In this document: positions 51,201-63,955 of the stretch, in pieces
Layout of the letters: each line of letters starts with the position of its first letter
Position numbering within the stretch: position 1 is the first letter of the stretch
Assembly: GCF_030463565.1 (NCBI RefSeq)
Contig: NC_134649.1
Span: 39,643,044-39,707,043 of the forward strand
Source of the DNA: Pelecanus crispus
Lineage: Eukaryota > Chordata > Aves > Pelecaniformes > Pelecanidae
Length of the DNA stretch: 64,000 nt
Direction of reading: 5' to 3'
Made by a program: the position numbers and the translations under genes
The notes under the pieces: generated by a model
Seen by the model: the letters and a program-made list of their open reading frames with translations, nothing else
The model's database searches: none
What the model was told of the DNA's origin: nothing

Positions 51201-54200
51201 GTATGTAATGGGGAGCCAGATCCTGCAGTTCATATAAAACACTAGGATGCCTTTAAAGAAGATGGAAAGGGTGCAGTTCTGCGAGATACCCTTGGGGTGG
51301 GAAGAAGAGATAGCTGAGCTTTGGGTAGTATATAGGAACTATAGGCACAGTAGGTGGACAGATTCGCAATGCAGCTACCACAAACCATGGAAGCAAGTGA
51401 GAAATCTGCATCTGCTGACAGAGAAGGCAAAACCCCTAAGAGAACTGAGCTTGAACTTTAGAGGGCAGATATGTTGCACAGGAGGAATTCAAACCCTCTT
51501 ACCTTGTAAGGCACTTCTCCGATCCTCACCACTCGAGCTTGCTTCAGCCAAGTGTCCTTGGAGTGCAGTGTGTGTACGCAGTCTCTAAAAAGGCCAGAAG
51601 GAAGCACCATAAGAGTTCTGAATTCTCCCCATAAGAGACTTCCAAACTGTTATTCACATGTTAGGAATTGTAAAAAAGCTGTATCTAAGTGATATGCAAA
51701 TGCTGTCTAAGGAGCTAAATGCCTCACCCTGTCTATGCATTTGGCCTGAGACTACTGCTGATTACCATCGTGGTCTTCACGCAAATTAGCTCTTAAATTT
51801 GTTACAAAGATCACAGTCACACATGACAACATGCGCACCACTCACCTGGAGTAGACGGCCTCTCCCCTGCAGTACCCTAGGACAGCAGCTGACTCAGGGT
51901 AGATCGCCTGATATTTCAAGAGGTGCCTCTTCAGTGCATAAAGTGGGTGGTTTTTGTACTCTCCAATTGCTGTTGGTAGAGGCTGATCTTGAAGCTTAAC
52001 TTGAAACTGTAGGAATTATACAAAGAAGAGTGATTTCACAACTCTCTTGCACCACCCTTTGTAATAAAGTAAGAATGATTATAGTATGGATAAGAGGAAA
52101 AAAACACCAGAAACTTAATCAGATGAACCAACAGACCAAAGCGTTCTTGTTGCAAATAGGTACTTAGATGTGTACCCAGTTCTACGTACTTTAAAGACTC
52201 TCTCCGAGAAGGGTAATGCTAAACTGTACAGAAACCACATTAGTAAGTTTCCATCATGGGCTGTCTGGTACTTTTGCTACCCACATTTCTCTGAACAGCC
52301 TCCAATTTGGTATTATTTTAATCTATTGTTGTATGTTCCCTTTAAAACATGCTCAATCTGACCATTTCAAGCTCAAATACAAACTTCCTTCCTCATGGAA
52401 AGATTCCTAATGATTTTTGCCTGAATGAGAATCCAAGGACTGGACTCCTAGCACTAAATGTCCTGAATAACTTATTGCCATTTACCTCATTTTCCTCCTT
52501 CTTGTCTCTTTCCACATAGGGACTTTTATATGGCTGCAGCGTGTCTTCCCACCACTCAGGGTCCACACGACTCTTCCTTGTTGCGGTCATCCACACTGGG
52601 TCATATCTTTGCGTCACATCCCTGACACTCCCATCATTGTCAAATCCCACAATATAGAAAAGCGGCTTTGTGGCGTATGTGAAGCACAGCTGGGGCTGGC
52701 CAACATTGCCATGAACACAGTCTACACACACCCACTTGTCCTCATGTTCAAGGAAAACCTCCAGCCACTGGTCTGTGCCCATCACTTTCCTTACCTCCTG
52801 CTGTCCATCATCCTCATCACTAGAAATTATTTTGTTTCTCTTCCTCTGTGCATGAGGCAAGGCTGCAGCCGTACTTTTTGCTGGCCTAGGCTCAGCTCCA
52901 TATGAATTTTTTGATAGCCTTGGTTCTGAAGTCTCAGTTTTGGGCCTTTTTATAGCCGTTACCTTTGACTTCTGGGAGCCCAGTGAGCTCCTCCGCCTTT
53001 TAGAGACAGTTTCAAAATCCTCATCAGAGAGATCACTCTCCTCCTTTGACACCTCGAAGTCCGAAACACTGCCCTCATCACTTCCACTCTCTTCTTTGTA
53101 ACACACTTTGGAGGCCACTTGTCTCCGACGATCATTCTTGGGCCTGACTGGCACATCTTTTTCCACTAAAATGCTCTCTTCATTACTAGATTCCTTCTGT
53201 TCCTGGCTGCCTGTAGTCAACTTTGACTTGGGTGTCCTTTTGGTCTGAGCAGTTTTGCGTTTATTTGCCTCCTTGTTGCCGCCTTCGCTCTCTGAGGATT
53301 TTTCATCCTGTTTGGCTTTTCTGCAGGGGCATTTTTTTGCCACAGCTTTGGGTGTTGTGGCAGAGCTCTCCTGCCCCTCAGAGGTACTGCTGAGAGACTG
53401 CCTCTTGGACAAGCTTTTTCCCTGCAAGAAAGAGGCTAGGTCACTTTTACTACCATGGCTAAGAATATATTAAAAAAAAAGACTGAAATCAGCATGAGGT
53501 GCATGCAGACCAAAGGTTGGCCACCATGGTAAATCTGCATGTCTTAGGGACTTGAAAACTTCAGGCAAATGGCTGAAGGGAGGTATACTCAAGAAGTATG
53601 TGTTTGCTGTCTAAGTTTTAAGGAAATTTAAAACCACTGAAGCCTAAGAAGTCTTTGCTGAAACACATAAAATGGGTGGTTTTTTTAAAGGAGAAACAAA
53701 AAAATTAACAGTGTCTTCTGTACTATAGACAGAACATTGTCATCACCCTGGTTCACGCAGTAAGCAATTCACTTCAAGCTTCAACAGCCAGAAAGATTTT
53801 TCAATCCTACTCTCTAAATCAGTGACCTATTCCATATTCCACACCTAACAAAATCTACCTTTGCTCCTGTCTCCTTGAGAGGAATAGGCTGAAAAGACAG
53901 CACAAGGCGACACAGCAGCTGCAACGCTCGCAGAATAATTAAAAATATCTGCAAAAGAAAAAATAAAGCATGTTTAACCTTTTTTCAAGGTATACAAAAA
54001 AATCTCTTCAAGCTTTTACAGTCTGGGTTCTGTCACAAATAATTTTCATTCCTACCTTTTACTCAGTGCTGTACACACTGACACAGATGTGTAGGTAGCC
54101 CAGCTGCTACAGTACTAAAGCACCGCACAGTCTCCTCTGGCTCTTATTTATGTTACTGCTGTGACAGGGGTACTGCTGTTAACTCACAGATGAGGAACCA

Positions 54201-57200
54201 ATTCTTAAAGAGGCTAAATGAACCATCTTGCTGGAGCAGACACAGTAATTCACCCAAATCCCATCTACCCTATCAGTCTCTCATTCTTGAGGAAAACTGA
54301 GTAAGATGACTCTAAATCCTGCCTCCCAAAGGTGGCCACAGCCAGCTACATACCACCAGCTGAAACCAGCAGAAACACCAACCATCTCTGAAGAGAATGT
54401 CATTACAGTCACAACTGAGTGGCTAACAGCTGTCACCTGGCAACTGCCTTTCTGCATGGGACAACTGAAGCTGCCTAAGCAAGGCTTGCTTTGTCTTTTC
54501 CTCCTGTCCCAGGAAGTGACATCTCTGCATTTCCATAGCAAATTTGCAAAGCCACCACAACTCCTTCCTGCTTTGCAGCAGAGAAGCTGCAACATCCCAC
54601 TTTATCAGAAACAGGGCAGAGCTGCAAGGCACGCACCTGCAAAGCAGCAGCTTGTTTCTGCTCTTTCAAATGTCCCCTGTCAATATGATCTCCTGTGTTT
54701 CACCCTCCCTTGGTTGTTTTACCAAAATCTCCACGTGACTTGAAGCAACTGACTCCACTTCTTCCCTTAATCCAATTCCACCACAAAATGACTGTAGAGT
54801 TCAAGTCCTTTTGAAGCCTTGGCCTCAGGCTGCTCTAAATCAAAGCTCAATTCCTTTGGCCTTCAATGGTGACTCATAGTAACAAACTACCAACCTTCTA
54901 ACTCCAAGATACGTGAAGAGTCTCTCTGGCTGCAAGTAAGCCCAAGAATTTCCTCACTCAAATCAGTATTTCAGAAGAAACCTATTAAGCTGGTTTTCTT
55001 TGATCTACACTGCTAAAGCAATATAAAGAAGCCAACGCATGCTTAGGAACAAGAAGATCTATACACTATCTATAAAGCCATCCACAGCAGAACACAGAGC
55101 ACACAGTGACACCAACCAGAACTAGAGGCTCTAGTTAGGCACAGTTCAAATTGAATAATTTAATCACAGAAGGACTCCAGATAAAAATACAACAACAAAA
55201 AAAAGCCACAGAATCACCTAAGTCACCAATTTGTTTTCTTCAAATCCATCCCTCAACCACCACTTTGTGTATGACCTGGCAGCACTACAGCACTGATCTA
55301 GCACCCAAACTCAGCAACCAGCCCTGCACTTCCCAGTCACTTACATGAACCAACTCTTCATCATTTCGTGCAGCATAGATGGCAAAGCGCCTCTCCAAGG
55401 TCGACTGAAGAGGCTCTCCTTTTTCAACAGAAAGCTCATCATTGACAGTGAAGGTGCCAACAAACCTGAAATAGGAGACACCTACTTATTGTCTAGTGTT
55501 TGTGACTGTATTCTTAAAGTTCATAGTTCATCCTTTCCTTCTGTAAAAAGGACAGACTCTCACCCTTGTATTTAAAATCAGAAAAATCACTGAAAACTGG
55601 TAATTACATTTACCCCTCTCCCTGAACCCTGGCTCTACATTCTATGCGACAGCTTGATGAGGAGACAGAGTTTTACCATTTCACCAAGTTGGAAAGGTAG
55701 AGGAGGTCCACTTGGCCTGCAGGCACTTTTGTGAAGTGGGTGGGAATGATGGATAGACCAATGGCATGAAGATCTGGCTGGCTGCAGATCCTGTTCCTGT
55801 AGAAACCATTTGCTAATAAACACAACAGGTGAACCTGAGAGAAAAAAGTTTCTACAGTGAGTTCACAAGGGATTTTCTCTGCTGTAACTATTGTCCATGG
55901 TATAGAGGCGGAAGGCTTTACTGCTCCTTTTAACGGAGACAGGCAACAATGAAGCCTCCCAAGCATACACAAGGTGGACACCGGGCTGTCTTCAGATCAC
56001 CATCAGAAGACAGTAAAGCCTTGAAGCGTCCCCTGCTCTACATGACTGACAGTTTAACCCCAACAGTATGAGCAGACACACACTCAATGCAGAAATACAC
56101 ACCCTGCTCACATCTGCTTTGATTTAGAATTTTATTAATGCAGGCACTGATGTTTCTGAATTACAGTTTAGCAGAAGTCTGATGAGCACTTGTCAGGACT
56201 ACAGCCTTTTTATTTTTTCACTTCTAGCCAGGGCCCCAAATTATGTGATCAAAATTAGTTTCTTCTTCATTATGAATCACTTCAGACATATTTATGCTCA
56301 GTTTTTTTCTCTGCCAGGTTTCTCTGTGACCAATACCTTATGTGTGTCCTCACGAACCTCCTTGCAGAAACGTTTCATCATTCTCCGAAGATACATCTCA
56401 AACTCGGCTTTCCTTTTTTCTCTGCATAAGATTACAAAAAGAAATGGATGTTGTGGGTTTTCTATGGACTTGCCCTTCTAGATTCCTGAATTGGATCAGT
56501 TCACAAAGAGAATCCATCCCAGAGAATCTTCTGTGCACACTTAACAAAAGTTTAGTCACTGGCTATGTGAATAGGCATACAGGCTGCTTATGACTACTAA
56601 ACTGTGAACTCCACATACCTGACTACTGAGATCTTGGGTATATTCAGATGGCCTAAATTCCACCTAACTTTATGTGCCTACAGTTTCCTACCAGACAGCT
56701 TTGGACAGCTCCATACTAAGCTTGCAATTCACTGTCTGAATTGTTTGACTTTTTGGTTACCATTAGCATTCCATTCAGATTCCTGGAAAATGGTTTTCTC
56801 TTCATTGATGAAGTCTTTGAACTGAAAGGCTACAGATATTCTGGTTGCTTTGTTATGAAGGGCTGGCCTGGGACAGTGCCCATCCTGCAGCAGCACAAGA
56901 TTATCATCAAGCCTCCAGCCGCCACACAGAGAAGGCCTTCCTTGGTATAATGCTCCCAGCTGCCAAGGACATTCATTTCACCCTCCTATTCACACCTCAG
57001 GTATGGGCACACAGAGGCTTCCACCTGAGCTGTTAAGATATTTACAGTACAACAGTGCCATTCACCCACAGCTCTCCCTGAAAAGAGCTACTACTGTCCC
57101 TGGTTTGGAAATGTAGATATTAAAGCACAAAGAAGTTACATGCTTGATTTTCAAGGAAGCTGAAAAATCTCCATTCCCACCAACTTCCACTGAAGATTTT

Positions 57201-60200
57201 TGGTAAAATTGTCACTGTGTAAACTGTTCTCCATCCCATGACCTCACATCATTCCAATTCAACAGTCTGCACAGAGTAGGGATTTCCACCCAGAACGGAG
57301 CAAATCAGTGACAGTCAAGACAGCGTATTTTTAACTTCATCCTTTAATGGCCCTCCACTGCCTTCCCTGGTCTTACCTCCTCTCTCTTTTCTTCACCTGC
57401 TCTGGGGTTTCAATCTCTATCTCGACAGGATTACTTGGCAGCACTGCTGCTGGAAGAACAGCAGCTTCTTCTAATTTATCTGTGGCAGGTTCCTGGAGTT
57501 CTGGAAAAATAAAATACTACTAAATGATAAGTAAATATGGAATAGAGGCCCCGGGGAGGTCCGACAATAGGATAAGAACCTACCTATTCCTTCTCAAGTG
57601 TTCAAACAACCTACAAACAGAACATTCCCAATAATACCAGCTCCTGGATCTTCCATAACACTCTGTGTGCTCAGTTATTTCAGATAACTGTGGGATGCCA
57701 GTCACCTGCTGTTGAGGAATCAGCTCAGCACAGTCTAATAGCAAGTGACTGCCACAGGCAAACTCAATCAGGAGAAAGGTGAATGAAGGAGATGTGACTT
57801 GAAGGGTACTTGTAGAGTAGCAAAGAAAAAAAAATGGAACTCTTCACTTTAGAAGGCATAAATCCATAAATCCAGCAAAATACGAAGATTATGATCATCA
57901 CAATTCTTACCACAGTTTGTTGATGGCCACCTAATCGAATGGCTCAGTTGATTTCATCTCCACTCTCCTTTACTAGGAAGTTGCAGTTTTCAATCTTCAA
58001 ACCTACTCATTCTTAGCTGCTCAATATCAGACAACACAAACACCTGAGAAAGTGCTTTGTGCGTGATAGCATAATTTTAACATAAGCCAACAAATAGTCA
58101 AATTCAAAGCACTACCATCAGGTCAGTAGTTCTCTGCATTTTTTCTACTTTGGAACCATTGTAAAAGCATTGTGAGATATGAGCATTTAAAGATACAGAT
58201 AGTGCACATGGAGCATATTTTAGGTATACAGAGTATATACATTTACCTGAATCCAAATGAGAAATGGTTCAAAAATCAAAGTACGAAAAAAAAATTGTGT
58301 ATAAGAATATCTTAAAATGAATAAACATGCAATTGTTACCTTCCACGTCCTCCCATTCATCTTCACTTTCATCATCATCATCGTCAGTATCATCTTCATC
58401 CATCTCTTTTTTAACAGGAGATTCTCTCTTCAACTTTATCTCCTTCCGAGGGTGCTTCAGTGAGTCACTGTTAAAATTATTAAAATGGGTTTAGCATCAG
58501 GAAGTACAGGTGCTTGTTTATTTAAAAAAATAGAGAAAGAACACACTAAAAATAGCGAAATAAATCAAGCATGACCTCTGCATCAGTAACAACAGGTTGA
58601 GTATTTGACAATTAAACCACAGATACCTGCTCCATAAAGCAAACCGTCTTTGCCATAAATAACCATGGGCTCAATAGAGCAACACTTTTTCAGTGCAAAC
58701 GTAGGTCCTGGTTCTGCAAGGATGTTCAGGAAGGAAGATGCCTGAACCTATAAAAGGCCCCATCCTTTCGAACAGCTTGTACAAATCTGTCCTTGGAGAA
58801 ATGGTTTGCTGAATCATTTGTTCTTACTGAACCTTCAAAGTGTACTGAAATTGGAACTGTTTCTGTTTCACTACACTAATACCCAAGGCTCTGGCTGGCC
58901 AGTGAAATGAGACCAATCAGTTTAATTTATTTTTATTAATTCATTTTCTATAGCAATTTCCATGGGCAGACCATGCTGATATTATACTCGGAATCCAAAA
59001 TACACCAGAGAATGATATGTTTAAAGATTTCGGCTCATCATTTTAAACCCAAATGTCAGGCCAACATTTCTATTCATGCTGCATTCCATAAAGCCTCCTT
59101 AGTCCCATGTAAAAACTATAACAAATGAAGTAAAATTTTATATTTAAATCACTGAATTTGAAAAGGCTCACATACTTGCTTCCCATATACACTACCTTCC
59201 TCAGGACTGATTCTGTAATGAATAAGACGGTATTTCTGTCCAGCTGTGTGACACAAATGTACTGAATTGGACTGATAGCCTAAAACAAACTGCTCACATT
59301 CACACATGCAGCACTGGGCCCTAAACAAATAACATGTAACCACAGAGAGTTCCTATAGACTTGAATGATAGTAAGTAAACTTACCTGAAAGTTTCCTCTT
59401 TGTTACGATTACCTTTATTTTTAGTAATTTTTTTGTTTTCTTTTATTAGTGATTTTGCCCCTTTTTGTTTTGAAGACTTATTTGCTGAGTTGGAAACTCC
59501 AGTATGACAGTCTTCTTCCTTCTTCCTAGCCAGAGCTTTTGAGTTGTTCTTCTTTATACTGGGCTTTTCCTCTTCAAAATCATCTGCATGGGACAGAAGA
59601 AAGGAAGATATGTTAAAGGATTAAGTCTTACCATGGCAATCAGAAACAGTATGTCCACGGACTACATTAGAGCCAGCTACAGAAGAAAGTGAGCACTCAC
59701 AATGACAAGCATGTTATTGTTTCTGAACTGAAATGTAATAATTGAATTGGGTAAGAATTGAACAAGACCTGTTTAAGGAAAATACTCATAATAATGTAAT
59801 GCACAAGAAGTATATAAAGATTCCTATAGTCGTACCAATGGGGTCAGTTGAAAAACAAGCATCGTACTTGTCACTCACGAGAAATTATTATTTTGTGAAG
59901 CTGCTGTGGAGAACTTTCTCCAGGGCACCTCCTGGGCCACGGACCCGCATGTCACGGCCGCCTCCGGCCGCCGCTGCAGCGGGGGGGTGTCCGCAGCCCC
60001 GCCACGGCTGAGGCGAGACAAACCCTCGCCGGGTCCCTCAGTGCCCGATTTTCAGCCTTTGTCAGGTCTTCCAGACAGCGTGTGGGCCCCGCCGGACATT
60101 TCGTACACGGATTTAACCCGCCGATTTCTGTGCGAATCGCCCCGCCCGCTGGCACTGCGGCGGACAGCTACCCACGCCTCCAGCCCGAGGTAACGGCCCC

Positions 60201-60482
60201 TTCCTCAGGGCGGCTGCCGAGGCCCAGCGCTGCGCTGCGAGCGAGCTGACACTCGCCGCGCCCTCATCCCCCGAAACGCCAGAGCCCGGGAGGGGCCCCA
60301 AGCCCCGGCGATGGCGCAGCTCCGGCCCGGCGCGGCATGGCACGGCCTCCCGCCCGCCACTCACCCTCCTCCTCCTCCTCCTCCTCCTTCGGCTCCGGCT
60401 CGTCCCGCGGCGCCCCCAGCCCCCCGGAGCGCCTCTTGCTGGCAGCCGCCGGCCGGGGCGATGCTTTGCGCTTCCTGGCCAT
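48298..60482 (-). CDS. XPC: XPC, DNA damage recognition subunit of nucleotide excision repair
   Basis: Finds helix-distorting lesions for global-genome repair, with RAD23B and centrin-2, and recruits TFIIH. Coding exons: 60482-60365, 59583-59385, 58467-58340, 57500-57377, 56421-56337, 55834-55677, 55465-55345, 53948-53859, 53421-52486, 52006-51846, 51584-51503, 51041-50907, 50403-50234, 49903-49810, 49257-49168, 48507-48298. Total 2901 nt, 966 residues (human 940). The N-terminus MARKRK is followed by basic and acidic low-complexity sequence to about 190. The Rad4-type transglutaminase-like domain includes [12 protein letters not shown] and [20 protein letters not shown] and is split by the disordered 936-nt exon 9. 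The BHD1-3 DNA-binding region starts near 570-650 (DPVWMT holds the tryptophan matching human W690) and runs to [11 protein letters not shown]. The centrin helix [19 protein letters not shown] is at about 876-894. The end is LFPFEKL. It is head-to-head with LSM3. Confidence 0.96.
53949..55344 (-). other. XPC intron 7
   Basis: A 1.4-kb GT-AG intron inside the transglutaminase-like domain. The open frames at 54281-54743 on both strands mirror each other and show no domain. The other XPC introns over 300 bp (48508-49167, 49258-49809, 49904-50233, 50404-50906, 51042-51502, 52007-52485, 53422-53858, 55835-56336, 56422-57376, 57501-58339, 58468-59384, 59584-60364) also hold nothing I recognise. No CR1 or LTR was seen in any of them. 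Confidence 0.55.
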
Positions 60483-61010
60483 GGCGCTCCCGCGGGAGTG
60501 GCCCGGCTGCGGCCCCCGCCGCGGCCCCCGCCGCTGCCCCCGCCGTGCCGCCACCGCCCCCCGGCCCGCCCCCGTCGCAGGGGAAGGGGAAGGGCCATAA
60601 AGTCTCGCGGGAGAGCGCGGGAGGCGGTTTAAAAGATGGCGGATGAGGTGGACCAGGTGAGCGGCTCCCTGCTTCCCTCGGGGCGGGAGGCAGCGGCGAG
60701 GCCTTCCCCGTCTGCGGCTGGGCCCGCGCTCCCGGCGCCTCCCGCCGCCTCCCGCCTTCCCTCCGCGGGCCTGGGGGGGCCTCCGCGGCGGGAGGGGCGT
60801 AAGATGGAGGCAGGCTTTGGGCGTGCCTCCCGGCAGAGCCCCTCGCGTGGGCAGCCTTCGTGAGGCGCAGCCCCCCGGGGGGAGCGCTCGCTGTGTGCGG
60901 TGGAGTTGCCACACGGCGCCCTCGGGCCTGGCGCTGCCGGGAGTGCGGACAGGGCTCGCTTCAGGCCCGTTTCCCCCAGGAACCGCCGGAGGCGGGAAAC
61001 GGAGGAAAGC
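59930..61010. promoter_or_regulatory. CpG island over the XPC and LSM3 starts
   Basis: A block of GC-rich, CpG-dense sequence covering XPC exon 1, LSM3 exon 1 and the first parts of both introns. As in the first island, long open frames on both strands (for example at 60264-61433) are composition artefacts. Confidence 0.82.
60483..60635. promoter_or_regulatory. Core divergent promoter between XPC and LSM3
   Basis: Only 153 bp separate the XPC and LSM3 start codons, so both 5' UTRs and the core promoter must fit here or transcription starts must overlap the opposite gene. It is built of CCG/GCC-rich sequence. TCTCGCGGGA at 60603-60612 is one base from the palindromic TCTCGCGAGA element, which is known to bind BANP and is common in CpG-island promoters. 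There is no usable TATA box; TTTAAAAG directly abuts the LSM3 ATG and is too close. Confidence 0.75.
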
Positions 61011-63620
61011 AACTGAGGAAAATACCCTTGGCTCTGCCTCACTGGCAGAGAAATAGGTAGAGCGCTGCGGGATACGCATAAAAATGTTGACGCATTTTAG
61101 CTGTGATCCTGAAAGTATGCCCTTACCGCAAAAAGGAGACCTCAGCCCGGTGTGCGTTCGGGTTTCCAACCTGCTTTGAGGCCCGACGTGACTGCTGTGG
61201 TGTTGAGCTAGGCCTGGAGGAGAGGCGTGTGTTTGGGGCAGGAGGGGCAGCGAGTTACCCAGCTGACTGAGGGGTGCTGGCAAAAATGGCAGCGTGTGTT
61301 TGGATTTTCTAACTCCTGCCATGTGATGGCACAGGTGTGGTGCTGGTCCGTAAGCTGGCTGGTTCATGCAGATTAGGCTTTCTGCTGCAGTATGGACAAT
61401 GGTTGCTGGTAAGGGATATAGTTTATACAACAATATGCATGAGGCATGATTTGCTGCAAACTAAACTGAAGACCTTTAACTCATTTTGCTCAGGCTGGCA
61501 AATATCTGTAGAGTGGTAATATCAGCTGCACTCAGGTTCAATGGGATGTGGAGGAATGATTGAATATTTGAATCTATGTTCTTACCTGTTTGTTTTCTGT
61601 GTCTCACAAACACTGAGGAATGGAAAATTTCCCAGGCTTCTTCTGTACAAATAACTTTTAAAATTTTATTTTTAGCAACAAACAACAAATACTGTAGAGG
61701 AGCCCCTTGATCTCATCAGACTCAGTCTAGATGAGCGAATCTATGTCAAAATGAGGAATGACAGAGAGCTTAGAGGCAGACTACATGTAAGTAAAACTTT
61801 CAGAACACTACCGTGCTTGTTCAGCTAAGCATTGGGCAGCCTTTTTTATGTGCAACAGTCTGGTACACATAGGCTCCATCCCTGGAAACATTCATGGTCA
61901 GGTTGGATGGGGCTCTGAGCAACCTGATCTAGTTGAAGATGTCCATGCTCATTGCAGGGGGCTTGCACTAGATGACCTTTAAAGGTCCCCTCCAACCCAA
62001 ATGATTCTATGATTCTTCCATTTATTGTTTAAAAAAAATTAGTTTAAAAGTGCAAGTGACTGTATCTCATGGTTAAAAGTGCAAAAGCGGTTAGAGAAAG
62101 TAGGTTAAAGTCATCTTAGTAACAAGGGCTGAACCCTTTCTCTTATCAAAAGTGTAATGTGATTGGTGGCAAAATCTAATTTGTGCAGCACTTGTCTGCT
62201 ATTAAATGCTTCTCTAGAGATTCAAGAGATGTATTTTGTTTTTCTTGTCTCCTGAATGATACCAAGCAATTCATTCCACTGCTTTTGGCTTCTGTTTCTG
62301 TGTCTGTAAAATAAGCAGTAATGCTGTAGGCCTCTTCTTGTGAAGTACCCTGAGGTCTCTTTAAGACTGAATTAAGAGTGAGATTATCATTGTCAAACAA
62401 GTATCTCTTAAGGCACACTCTATGAGGGTATGATGGGATATGTACTCAGCTGGATTCTCTGCAAATCTCGTTTGTCTAAGTGCTTTCTTCTGGGAGTGAT
62501 ATGTCTCTCAATGAGACAGATTTTTGCTTTTATTAAGTCAGTCATCCTTCCTGAGTAGTGTACTATGTTGGGGAAGAGATCCAGCTGCCCCATGTGTTAA
62601 CTGGGCCTCAAGTCCTTTGGGAACACAAAGATGAGGAGAAATTCATGAGACACATGTAGTTTGCAATATGCTTTTGTAAGGTGTTTGGAACATGTGCCTA
62701 TTTTAAGTTTTTGTAGCATTGTATGACTTACAGCTTTCATATAATTTAAGTTGGCTACAGGCAATCAATTCCAGGAGGCTGGACTGGCGGCAGAGACTGT
62801 GCAGCTGGTTTAATGTTAATGAAGTGTGTCTGTCTCTGACTTCTTGCATGTGTGCTCACTGAGAGCTTCAGAGCTATTTCCTGGAAGAGCGTTTCAGTGA
62901 ATATAAATGTATTCCCCTTTTTTTAATGCTGCAGAGTACTCATTTGTTGACATTTATGTTTGAAATTGTAACTGATAATACTTTGTTTTGACATAGTGGC
63001 ATATTTTGGTCAAAAATCAGGCTGAATTAATGTCTGAAAGTCTTGCTATAATTCTCATTTTAATGAGATTGCGTTTGAATTTTGGAAGAAATAATAAACT
63101 AACTTCATTCCTACAGGCATATGATCAGCACTTAAATATGATTTTGGGTGATGTGGAAGAAACTGTAACTACAATAGAGATTGATGAAGAAACCTATGAA
63201 GAGATTTATAAAGTAAGGACTTGAGCGTATTTATCCCCATAGAAAACTTCTTTAAAACTAAACTATGTTACATTGTTAAAGTAGTTTATTGCACACTGCT
63301 TATTGAACCAAGATCTAAAAGAAGTTTTGGGCGAATTGTTAAAAAGTACAAAGGATATGCAAAGATATGGTGTTAGTTGTTTTGATCTCTTCAGCATGCC
63401 ACAACATTGTATGTTTGAGATTATATTTGTTGCAGTTGTTTCTGGTGTTTTGTTATGATTGAATTTGGTCATATGCTTAGCAGATACATTTTGTAAACTA
63501 TGCTTTTGTAAATGTAAACTTTTCTTTCCTTCTTCATAGTCTACCAAAAGGAATATTCCGATGCTCTTTGTCAGAGGTGACGGCGTTGTGCTTGTAGCTC
63601 CCCCATTGAGGGTTGGTTGA
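60636..63620 (+). CDS. LSM3: LSM3, U6 snRNA-associated Sm-like protein
   Basis: Subunit of the LSM2-8 ring, which binds the 3' end of U6 snRNA in the nucleus, and of the LSM1-7 ring, which promotes mRNA decay in the cytoplasm. Coding exons are 60636-60656, 61676-61786, 63117-63212 and 63540-63620 (21 + 111 + 96 + 81 nt), giving 102 residues, the same length as human LSM3. The sequence [31 protein letters not shown] is nearly identical to human. Sm motif 1 includes [23 protein letters not shown] and Sm motif 2 [14 protein letters not shown]. All introns sit between codons (phase 0). The start ATGGCGG is the first codon of the CpG-island exon. It is head-to-head with XPC. Confidence 0.98.
61872..62015 (+). 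mobile_element. CR1 LINE 3' end fragment, sense
   Basis: About 145 bp in LSM3 intron 2: a 5'-truncated CR1 3' region, from GGCTCCATCCCTGGAAACAT through GATGACCTTTAAAGGTCCCC and TCCAACCC to the terminal ATTCTATGATTCT repeats. It is the clearest CR1 copy in the window and lies in the same orientation as the gene. Confidence 0.92.
62016..63116 (+). other. Rest of LSM3 intron 2
   Basis: AT-rich intron sequence with no recognised exon, RNA gene or repeat. LSM3 intron 1 (60657-61675) begins inside the CpG island and intron 3 (63213-63539) is short; neither holds anything I recognise. Confidence 0.5.
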
Positions 63621-63955
63621 AGCAACAAAGGATTTAACCTTGTGGGAAAGTTTCAGGCTTTTGGACAATGGTTCGTGTTTCGATCATGTGTCTCAAAATT
63701 CTGTACATGTTTTTTATAGGATGTTTTTCTGTTCTTTTGGGAAGGGGAGGGAAGGGGAACCAGTTTGTCTTGCAGAAAGTACATGTAGTCAATTGAAGCA
63801 GTGTACACCCAACCTGATTTTCTCAGAATTAATGTAACTGCTGTAAATTGGCTGTCTTGTCACATCAGTAAAAGAATCCTTCATTTTTTCAATCTTGGCA
63901 ATAGCACTGTCTTAATTTTTTGTTTTAAATAAATTTGGTTTATCTTTCAGATTTG
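63621..63955 (+). other. LSM3 3' UTR
   Basis: A short 3' UTR running from the TGA at 63618-63620 to shortly after the AATAAA at 63928-63933. The last 45 bases of the window lie beyond the probable cleavage site. Confidence 0.65.
63928..63933 (+). terminator. LSM3 poly(A) signal
   Basis: An AATAAA in TTTTAAATAAATTTGG about 310 nt after the stop codon, followed by a T/GT-rich stretch (GACTTGTCCTGTTTTTATG). This fits the compact 3' UTR of LSM3. Confidence 0.7.

Noticed and set aside
54281-54743. Open frames of 104-145 codons on both strands inside XPC intron 7
   Set aside because: Opposite-strand mirrors without recognisable domains; the intron borders around them are well supported by XPC phase and sequence.
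60627-60635. TTTAAAAG before LSM3 as a TATA box
   Set aside because: It directly touches the start codon, so transcription from it would begin inside the coding sequence.
60264-61433. A 389-codon minus-strand open frame over the XPC/LSM3 island
   Set aside because: It contains the true XPC exon 1 (from the methionine at 60482), but the rest is CpG-island composition and runs through the LSM3 first exon on the opposite strand.
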